Below, in pieces: positions 6,364-11,920 of a stretch of DNA of 11,920 nucleotides. Source of the DNA: a bacterium (GTDB lineage: Bacteria > Pseudomonadota > Alphaproteobacteria > Caulobacterales > Hyphomonadaceae); the NCBI GenBank assembly GCA_030824255.1, contig JAVBYB010000116.1:1-11920 (forward strand), in the 5' to 3' direction. The translations under genes and the position numbers were made by a program. Each line of letters starts with the position of its first letter. The first letter of the stretch is position 1. Under the pieces are notes generated by a model that was not told the DNA's origin, searched no databases, and worked only from the letters and a program-made list of their open reading frames with translations.

Positions 6364-7593
6364 TCAGTCGCCGCCGAACAGCGCGCCGTGTACGACCGCC
6401 GGGCCCGTCTGGCCGTGGGGCCAATCTGCACGGTCGAAGTTGATCCCATCCGGAAGAGACTCGTCGATTTTCATCGCACCCGTTGCCGGATCAAGCTTCA
6501 CCAACAAAGCCCAGGACTGATCATTGCCGGTCACCACGAGCCGGTCTGACTTCCGGTCCGCTGCAATCCAGTGCGCCATGTGAAACTTCTCGTCGAACAC
6601 AATGCGCGACGCTTCGACCGGCGCCATCGGATCCGACACATCAATGGAGATCAGACCGTTTATCTCCGGGACGGTCTGCACATAGTAGTTCCCGACGACA
6701 ACAGGCACGGCGCACGCGTTGTGTGCCTCCGTCCCTCCTGGGAACGCATGCACGAACGTGGCTGTGGGGGCGCCTTCGATCACACCATCCATGCGATAGA
6801 CCCCACAGGAGAACGTCCCAACGTAAACCGTGCCGTCGCCCAGCACGCGCGGCTCGGCAGGATCGAGATGATGTTCGCCCTGCCCTGAAGGCGGCAGGTC
6901 TGCCGTGCCGAGCAGCTTGAGGTTCGACACAGACCACACTTGCACTTGCTTCGTCGGGACCCACGGCCTGCCCGGCATTCCCATCTCTGCCAGAGACACA
7001 ACCGCGCGATCCTTGCCCGGCACGACGACAAGGCTGTACGGCCAGACAAGGTCATCCGCCGTCGCAGACGACTTGGCGGATGCTGTCCGCACCACTGTCC
7101 CGTCCGGCGTCAGTTCAGCCAGACCACCCGGCGCGCCGTACTTGCCGTTCATGCCCTGCAGCGTCACAAGCACGTTGCCATTGTCGAGCCGTGCATAGCT
7201 GTGCGGAAACGCGAACTCACCCAAATCCCTCAACTGCGCCGCCAGCTTCGGCTGCAACGGATCGCGCAGGTCAATCAGCGACGTCAGGCTGGCGACCCAG
7301 CCATCCGCGAACAGCATGCCGTCCTCGGGAAATTCGTACTCCACGTGATGCGGCATCGTTCCGGCGGCGCCGATCGGAAGCGTTGCGACGACATCACCAT
7401 AGGTTGTCGAGCCGTCGCGCAGATCAACGACTGTCATGAAATCGCTTTCAGTCTTGTCCTTGTCAGCTGACCACACGAACAGAAACGGTGAGCCTGCCTG
7501 TGTCGCCGCTTCAGCCGGCGTGTTTTCCGCGGCCGGATTGCAGCCAGCCAGAGCCACCGCAAAAGCCGCGCACGACAGTTTTTGCACGTTCAT
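6364..7593 (-). CDS. Lipoprotein with selenium-binding protein/methanethiol oxidase-like beta-propeller
   Basis: The 409-residue protein begins with a lipoprotein signal ending in LAGC (Cys18), so it is probably anchored to a membrane facing the periplasm. The rest looks like a beta-propeller with repeated strand-turn units. Histidines sit in motifs resembling the SBP56/methanethiol oxidase superfamily: PHHVEYEFPEDGM (His82, His83), FPHSYARLDNG (His131), GEHHLDP (His241, His242), AHNAC (His291), FHMAHW (His338, His341), WPHG (His393) and VHGALFG (His402). In methanethiol oxidases some such His residues bind copper; here that is inferred. Cys263 and Cys294 could form a disulfide in the periplasm. 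No sulfur metabolism gene adjoins it. The ATG at 7593 sits directly against GGGGGA; a GTG two codons later would have better spacing, so the first residues are uncertain. Substrate unknown. Confidence 0.7.
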   Translation of the reverse strand: MNVQKLSCAAFAVALAGCNPAAENTPAEAATQAGSPFLFVWSADKDKTESDFMTVVDLRDGSTTYGDVVATLPIGAAGTMPHHVEYEFPEDGMLFADGWVASLTSLIDLRDPLQPKLAAQLRDLGEFAFPHSYARLDNGNVLVTLQGMNGKYGAPGGLAELTPDGTVVRTASAKSSATADDLVWPYSLVVVPGKDRAVVSLAEMGMPGRPWVPTKQVQVWSVSNLKLLGTADLPPSGQGEHHLDPAEPRVLGDGTVYVGTFSCGVYRMDGVIEGAPTATFVHAFPGGTEAHNACAVPVVVGNYYVQTVPEINGLISIDVSDPMAPVEASRIVFDEKFHMAHWIAADRKSDRLVVTGNDQSWALLVKLDPATGAMKIDESLPDGINFDRADWPHGQTGPAVVHGALFGGD

Positions 7594-7736
7594 TCCCCCG
7601 CCGCAGCGTAGACATCACGATCGTACGTCGCGCCCAAACGGTAGAGGGCCTGCCTTGCCCTGTCGACAGACAAGCGCTCGATGAAGCCCTTTGAAGACGG
7701 ACCTCTGACATTCTCGATTGTGGGATTGCAGCTGAA

Positions 7737-7752
7737 CCGGCGTCAAAGCCGG
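7737..7752. repeat. Small inverted repeat next to the larger palindrome
   Basis: CCGGC (7737-7741) and GCCGG (7748-7752) form a 5-bp dyad with a 6-base loop, two bases from the start of the 12-bp palindrome. Together they make a double-hairpin cluster like those of REP-type dispersed elements. Alone it would be too weak to report. Confidence 0.3.
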
Positions 7753-7754
7753 AG

Positions 7755-7783
7755 CGTGACCCCGGCACAAGGCCGGGGTCACG
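7755..7783. repeat. Perfect 12-bp palindrome (REP-like element or 3'-end hairpin)
   Basis: CGTGACCCCGGC (7755-7766) and GCCGGGGTCACG (7772-7783) pair perfectly around the 5-base loop ACAAG. It starts 7 nt past the stop of the minus-strand PEGA lipoprotein gene and lies in the region upstream of the propeller lipoprotein gene. There is no T-run on either side, so it is not a standard intrinsic terminator. The form resembles dispersed palindromic repeats found between genes of many Proteobacteria, but copy number cannot be judged from one window. It could still protect the 3' end of the TIR-operon mRNA or reduce read-through. Confidence 0.6.
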
Positions 7784-7790
7784 GAGTAAA

Positions 7791-8246
7791 TCAGCTTCCG
7801 GCGCCAGATGTTGCGAGCGCCGCCACAGGGGCGGTTGCCGGCGCGGCTGCTGGTGTTGAACCGTCAAGCGCTTCCAGCGTCACGTCCAGCGGGTTTGGTG
7901 TCAGGTCCTGCATGGAGCCATTCGTGCCGTCCACCGCAGCACCGATGATGCCGCCGAAAATCACGTTGCCGGCCATGCCCATGCCGCCAGCGCCAGACGT
8001 CGTGTTCGTCACCTTGGCCGTGTGCGTCTTGTAGCCTGGCTTGGTGATGGTCACGTCGAAATTGGAATTGCGCGGCACGTTACCGAACACGCACGGCGTG
8101 GACGGACAGTTCAGACCCGTCGATGTCGAAACGGCTGCGCCGCTCGGTGTCGTTTTCACTTCAAACGCCTGTGTTGTCCCTCGTGTGATGGTCGCACACG
8201 CGCACAGGCTCAGCGCCGCTGAAACGGCGATAACGGTCTTGATCAA
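7791..8246 (-). CDS. PEGA-domain-like lipoprotein
   Basis: A TTG start at 8246 is chosen: AGGGGG lies 6 nt upstream and the product begins MIKTVIAVSAALSLCAC, a compact lipoprotein signal with LCAC as lipobox (Cys17). The frame continues up to another TTG at 8279, but the added residues are not signal-like. The mature part of this 151-residue protein has TRGTTQAFEVKTTPSGAAV (about 21-39), a Cys47/Cys52 pair, and a VTITKPGY segment (65-72), resembling a PEGA-type surface domain. A Gly-rich hydrophobic stretch (86-105) follows, then an Ala/Pro-rich tail. PEGA domains are small beta modules common on extracytoplasmic proteins, with no defined reaction. The gene follows the TIR gene by 68 nt on the same strand, with no terminator seen between, so it may be the third gene of that operon. 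Function unknown. Confidence 0.72.
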   Translation of the reverse strand: MIKTVIAVSAALSLCACATITRGTTQAFEVKTTPSGAAVSTSTGLNCPSTPCVFGNVPRNSNFDVTITKPGYKTHTAKVTNTTSGAGGMGMAGNVIFGGIIGAAVDGTNGSMQDLTPNPLDVTLEALDGSTPAAAPATAPVAALATSGAGS

Positions 8247-8314
8247 TTGAAACCCCCTCGAAAGAATCTTCCCCACCAAACCTGCAGCAGAGCTTCCGCA
8301 TTGCCAAGGCTAAG

Positions 8315-10342
8315 TCAATTCCGGGTATCCCCCTGCAGCGCCTGACACAACTGTATCTTGCGCTCGTCCGGCGTCTCGCACACGTCCGGCTTTGTCTTTG
8401 TCTGCTCCCAGTAGTCCACAAAACCTAGCCTATCGACCATTGGCAGGAAGCGCGGATCGGCGCGCATGGCCTTTGTCGATGGCAGGAACAACGGCGACCA
8501 GTAATTCCACATGAAGGCCGTGAAGTCTGGCCGATCGGCGATGGCGAACGCCCGGTCCAGATCGCCCAGCATCGACTGCGCCTGGATGTTCACATGCGGG
8601 CTATCGAGGGACGTAAGGCACACGTCAGCCTTCTTCGCCGCCGCCAGCCGCGCCAGCCGGTTCGTGAGTTTAAGCGACGCAATCAGTTCGCGATAACAGG
8701 GTATGGCCTCCCTCGCGCCTGCCGGGGTTGCTGCAAAGACGATCTCTGGATCGGTCGCATCGAGGAAGATCGCGGCGGCCATGGCGACCTCCCACGAATA
8801 GCCGCCTACACGCGTCTCAACCAGCCGGTCCAGGCTCTCTTTGGCGCCATACTGGCCGGAAGCTGCCCGCGCGACGGCCTGATAGTACTCCCAGTTCGAC
8901 ATCGCCGGATCATTTATGACAGCAAGCGAGAAGTAGCGCGCTGCGTCCTGTATGCGGCCCAACTCCAGAAGCTGCTGGCCGGTTAACGCGCTGGCTCGCG
9001 CATAGGTCACCACCTGATCGGAAGACGGCGCGTGTGTGAGCGACTCCTCAAGCACCGGCAGCCACTCGGCAGGCGGCTTCTGGCGCACCACGCCGAGCGA
9101 TAGCCGAGCAATCGCAGTGTGGTACGCATTGGGGGCCATCTCTTCGGCGCGCTTCAGAGCAGCCTCAGCCTCCGCCAGCGTTGCGGCGCGCTGCGCCTGT
9201 GGCAGCTGTGTGACTTTCCATACCAGCGACTCCGCCAGTTGCGCCGGCACAGCCGAATTGTCGGGCCGCCGCTGCATCAGCTCGCGGAAGCTGGTCGATG
9301 CTCCATTGATGTCGGTCGCGCAGGCCTTGCCCATAAGGGCGACAGTTTCCTCATCCAACGCGCCGCCCGTATCGCTTGCGGCGAAGGACAGCACGCACCG
9401 CGGAAACTTTGCTGCGATGGCTGCGCTGGTGTAGGCGAGCTGGTCGGGCTTGTCCGCGCTGCGCTCCCCGGTCGTCTGCGCAATCGTGGTCCGGGCCGAC
9501 ACGTCCATCAGACGGATAACCGACTTCAGCGACCCGCCCTCACGCCGGATCTCCCCATTGAGCGCAAAGCCCGCGCCCAGTTCGCTGGCGCGCTGCAATT
9601 CGGAACCGCCCTGTGCGCCAATCGTCTCGGTGCGCGGCACGGTTTCAACATGCAGCAACTCCAGCATCCGGAAGGTTTCTTCCGTCGCCATGCTGGCGGC
9701 GTTCACCGCCGCCGGATCATCGCCCACCGGAGTAAACCCGAAGAACGCCACCCGCTCGAACGAGTCCTGTCGCGGGGCACCATCCGGCTGGCGCAGCAGA
9801 CCGCCCACCACCGCCACAAGCCCGATCACCATCCCGAACGCCGCGAACGCCATCCAGGGTTGGAACCACCCGAACCGTTTGGTCGGCCCGTGCATGGCAT
9901 TTGTGTTTGTGCCCAGGCTCCTTGCAGCAGTCTCTGACTTCGCCCCGCCTTTGACCAGCTCGGCCAGTCGATCGGCGAGCGCTGCCAGCTTCGCTTCAGT
10001 GTCCTCGTACGCGTTCACCCAGTTGCGCGACGCCAGCTCGTAGAGAAATGCCCCTTCGGGATTGATGTTCTCAAGCCTGACCGGGATCACCGTCTTCTTC
10101 TGGAAGGTCGCCGCGGCCAGTTCCTTCGAGATGTCGCTGCTCTCCGACGCCGCCTTGGAGAACAGCAGCACGAAGATCGGCGCGCTCACCAGCGCATGGG
10201 CCGTCTTGTCCCGCCAGTCATCGCCGGCATCGAGCAGCGCATCGTACCACGCGTCGACGCCACGTTCCTTCAGCAGGCGATGCAGCAACGCCGCTTTCGC
10301 CTGGTCGACGCGCCTGTAGCTGATGAAGATCTCGCCAGCCAC
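8315..10342 (-). CDS. TIR domain - membrane helix - TolB-like - TPR protein
   Basis: The 675 residues read as four parts. A TIR domain (1-130) opens with EIFISYRRVD, has WYDALLDAGDDWRD (32-45) near the BB-loop region, and SKELAAA with Glu74 where NAD-cleaving TIR domains carry the catalytic Glu. A linker leads to one hydrophobic helix (about 161-183). Next is a TolB-like domain (about 195-295; FERVAFFGF, then GFALNGEIRREGG). A TPR-like helical region (about 350-500) and a conserved C-terminal region ending in ADPRF, VDYW and PDVC motifs complete it. Charges and domain order place TIR in the cytoplasm and the rest in the periplasm. All six cysteines (316, 341, 549, 575, 655, 666) lie beyond the membrane. 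The GTG start uses the last base of the upstream stop (TAGTG), with GAGG before it. It is not an adenylate cyclase: no cyclase domain is present. Signalling or defence is inference. Confidence 0.85.
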   Translation of the reverse strand: MAGEIFISYRRVDQAKAALLHRLLKERGVDAWYDALLDAGDDWRDKTAHALVSAPIFVLLFSKAASESSDISKELAAATFQKKTVIPVRLENINPEGAFLYELASRNWVNAYEDTEAKLAALADRLAELVKGGAKSETAARSLGTNTNAMHGPTKRFGWFQPWMAFAAFGMVIGLVAVVGGLLRQPDGAPRQDSFERVAFFGFTPVGDDPAAVNAASMATEETFRMLELLHVETVPRTETIGAQGGSELQRASELGAGFALNGEIRREGGSLKSVIRLMDVSARTTIAQTTGERSADKPDQLAYTSAAIAAKFPRCVLSFAASDTGGALDEETVALMGKACATDINGASTSFRELMQRRPDNSAVPAQLAESLVWKVTQLPQAQRAATLAEAEAALKRAEEMAPNAYHTAIARLSLGVVRQKPPAEWLPVLEESLTHAPSSDQVVTYARASALTGQQLLELGRIQDAARYFSLAVINDPAMSNWEYYQAVARAASGQYGAKESLDRLVETRVGGYSWEVAMAAAIFLDATDPEIVFAATPAGAREAIPCYRELIASLKLTNRLARLAAAKKADVCLTSLDSPHVNIQAQSMLGDLDRAFAIADRPDFTAFMWNYWSPLFLPSTKAMRADPRFLPMVDRLGFVDYWEQTKTKPDVCETPDERKIQLCQALQGDTRN

Positions 10343-11913
10343 TACTTCGCCTCACGCAGTGCGATGCATAGCGGTATACCCCGCTCCTCGGCCGTCGCGC
10401 ACACGTCCGGCTGCGTGTTCGTCGTCTTCCAGTAGTCAACCAGCCCGTACTTTTCCATCAGCGGCATGAAGCGCGGATCTGCGCGCAGGGGCCGCGCCGC
10501 CGGCCAGAACAGCGTTGGCCAATAGTCGACATTCGAAAGGCGAACAAAGTCAGGCTCGCTCAGCAGCTCAACAGCCCTATCCACATCGCCGAGCGCCGCC
10601 ATCGCCACCGTATTCATATGCCAGCTGTCGAATGCCAACAGGCACGCATCGATCTTCTTCACCTCGTCGCGCCGCACATTGCCCGGACCTTTAGCCACTG
10701 CGGCTTGCAAGTCCCGGTAGCATTGCTCCCCGTCAGCCCCCACGGTAACCGGCGCCATCGCCATCAGCGCGTTCACATTGCTGCGCTTCATCAGGATCGC
10801 CGAGGCGACACCAAGCTCCCACCCCCAATCGTTTGGGTCACGCTCCAGCAACTTCTCGAAAAGCCTCTCGATAACCGGCTCGCCCGACACGGTATTCACC
10901 AGCGCGTAGGTATAGCCGTTGTACTCTTCGACAGGATACGACCCATACGCGGCCGCGCCATAACGGTTGGCATCCTTGAGGCGCCCTACCATTGCCATTG
11001 CCTGCGCCATGACTACGTTGAGGCGTCCGTAATGGTAACTCTCGTCGATGTCCGGCGTCCGCTGCAGGGCTAGCTCCGCCATGCCAATCCACTCGGCAGG
11101 CGGCCGCCCCTCCGTCATGGCGACTTGAGCCAACGCTGACGCAACAGCATAGCCTTCCGGCGCCTCCGCCTGCGCCTGTGCAACCGCGGATTTTGCATCC
11201 ACCAGCAGCGTTGCCCGCGTGGCCGGCGTTGCTTCGTCGTACTGCCGCATCAGCACAAGGACGATACGGCTCTGCACGATCGGATCATCCGGCATGCGCT
11301 TCGCCAGTTCCCGCAGAGTCTGCAGCAAGGGGGCGTAAGCCGTCCAGCCGCACGCATCGGCTAGAAGCGGCACGTCCGCCGTGCTTACCTTGGCCGCCTC
11401 GGCGAATTCGTTACTGGTCATGCACCGCACAACCTTTGCGCCGGCCACCGCCGCGCCCAGCGCAGCTGGCAGGGGTGCAGAAGCTGGCGCTGAGAGGGTT
11501 TGCTCCCACAGGGCCGCGCGCGACCGAACGTCTTCAAGGCGAATGGTCGCTTCAACCTGATCGCCCTTGTGCCGCACGACTCCACTCAGGGCGAAACGTG
11601 CATCCAGCTCCTTCGCGCGTTCCAGCCGCACAACGTCCTGGGCGTCCGCCGTGTCATCCCGCGGGGCTACGTCGAGCTTCAGTTCGCGCAGGACACGGAA
11701 TCCCTCATCGGTTGCCGATCCCGCCATTGAGTTGGCCGTGGCGTCATCATCGGTCGCCTTGAACCCGAAGAACGCCACCCGTTCAAAGGCGTTGCGCGAA
11801 GCCGGGCCATCTCCGTCCGGCGAGTTCATGCCGGACCACACGATCGCCACCACCGCCGAAGCGACGATCGCCGCAATGCTCACCGGAACCCAGCCGCGCC
11901 GTTTCTCCTTCAT
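10342..11913 (-). CDS. Membrane-anchored TolB-like/TPR protein, paralogue of the TIR protein; 5' end may lie outside window
   Basis: The 523 visible residues match the TIR protein from its membrane helix onward: basic KEKRRG, a helix (about 8-28), NAFERVAFFGF at the start of a TolB-like domain (about 41-140), TPR-like helices (about 195-350) and the same ADPRF, VDYW, PDVC ending. Its only six cysteines (164, 188, 398, 424, 505, 516) align with the six of the paralogue. From the ATG at 11913 it would be a signal-anchored periplasmic protein with no cytoplasmic domain. Only 7 bases are visible upstream; they show no ribosome binding site and no stop, and the frame stays open to the window edge. 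A TIR or other domain could precede this Met, or the basic KEKRR could mark a true start. The stop overlaps the TIR gene by one base, so the pair is translationally coupled. Confidence 0.8.
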   Translation of the reverse strand: MKEKRRGWVPVSIAAIVASAVVAIVWSGMNSPDGDGPASRNAFERVAFFGFKATDDDATANSMAGSATDEGFRVLRELKLDVAPRDDTADAQDVVRLERAKELDARFALSGVVRHKGDQVEATIRLEDVRSRAALWEQTLSAPASAPLPAALGAAVAGAKVVRCMTSNEFAEAAKVSTADVPLLADACGWTAYAPLLQTLRELAKRMPDDPIVQSRIVLVLMRQYDEATPATRATLLVDAKSAVAQAQAEAPEGYAVASALAQVAMTEGRPPAEWIGMAELALQRTPDIDESYHYGRLNVVMAQAMAMVGRLKDANRYGAAAYGSYPVEEYNGYTYALVNTVSGEPVIERLFEKLLERDPNDWGWELGVASAILMKRSNVNALMAMAPVTVGADGEQCYRDLQAAVAKGPGNVRRDEVKKIDACLLAFDSWHMNTVAMAALGDVDRAVELLSEPDFVRLSNVDYWPTLFWPAARPLRADPRFMPLMEKYGLVDYWKTTNTQPDVCATAEERGIPLCIALREAK

Positions 11914-11920
11914 TCGCGGC

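Noticed and set aside
9119..9937. Long + strand open frame inside the TIR gene
   Set aside because: It shows low-complexity, Arg/His-rich composition typical of a shadow frame; the minus-strand protein has clear domains here.
8315..11913. Adenylate cyclase annotation for the TolB/TPR proteins
   Set aside because: TolB-like/TPR parts often occur with cyclase domains, but neither protein contains a cyclase catalytic domain.
1..11920. CRISPR array, insertion sequence or prophage
   Set aside because: No regularly spaced repeats, transposase, integrase or phage structural genes were found on either strand.

Overview
The window is GC-rich, with tightly packed and often overlapping genes and alphaproteobacterial-type proteins. 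The run ihfA, then a MerR regulator, then tRNA-Pro, with TolB-like/TPR membrane proteins nearby, suggests an alphaproteobacterium, perhaps of the Caulobacterales/Hyphomonadaceae. This is inferred from gene content and style; no marker gene fixes the genus.

Layout. (1) Positions 1-2286 are the end of an exopolysaccharide locus: the C-terminus of an ExoQ-type polymerase, an ExoO/ExoU-like family 2 glycosyltransferase overlapping it by 4 nt, and a convergent secreted GH16 glycanase of ExoK type. (2) Positions 2287-4961 hold a divergent intergenic region with two repeat structures, then a periplasmic PQQ dehydrogenase fused to cytochrome c, closed by a rho-independent terminator. (3) Positions 4989-6132 are a housekeeping block on the minus strand: ihfA and a MerR-family gene (1-nt overlap), then a tRNA-Pro(GGG)/tRNA-Val(TAC) pair with a recognisable promoter. 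(4) Positions 6364-7593 encode a histidine-rich lipoprotein of the selenium-binding protein/methanethiol oxidase beta-propeller type. (5) Positions 7755-7783 hold a perfect 12-bp palindrome. (6) Positions 7791-11913 form a probable minus-strand operon running in from the right edge: a membrane-anchored TolB-like/TPR protein, a TIR-TM-TolB-like-TPR paralogue that starts on the last base of the first gene's stop codon, and a PEGA-type lipoprotein.

The last block is the most interesting. Both large proteins carry exactly six cysteines at matching positions, all beyond the membrane segment, and the TIR domain has none. That pattern fits a periplasmic, disulfide-bonded sensor part joined through one membrane helix to a cytoplasmic TIR (possible NAD-cleaving or signalling) domain. 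The upstream copy is open at the window edge exactly where a TIR domain would sit, so it may be a second TIR receptor that is cut off here. No function has been shown for this pair; the envelope-sensing TIR reading is inference.
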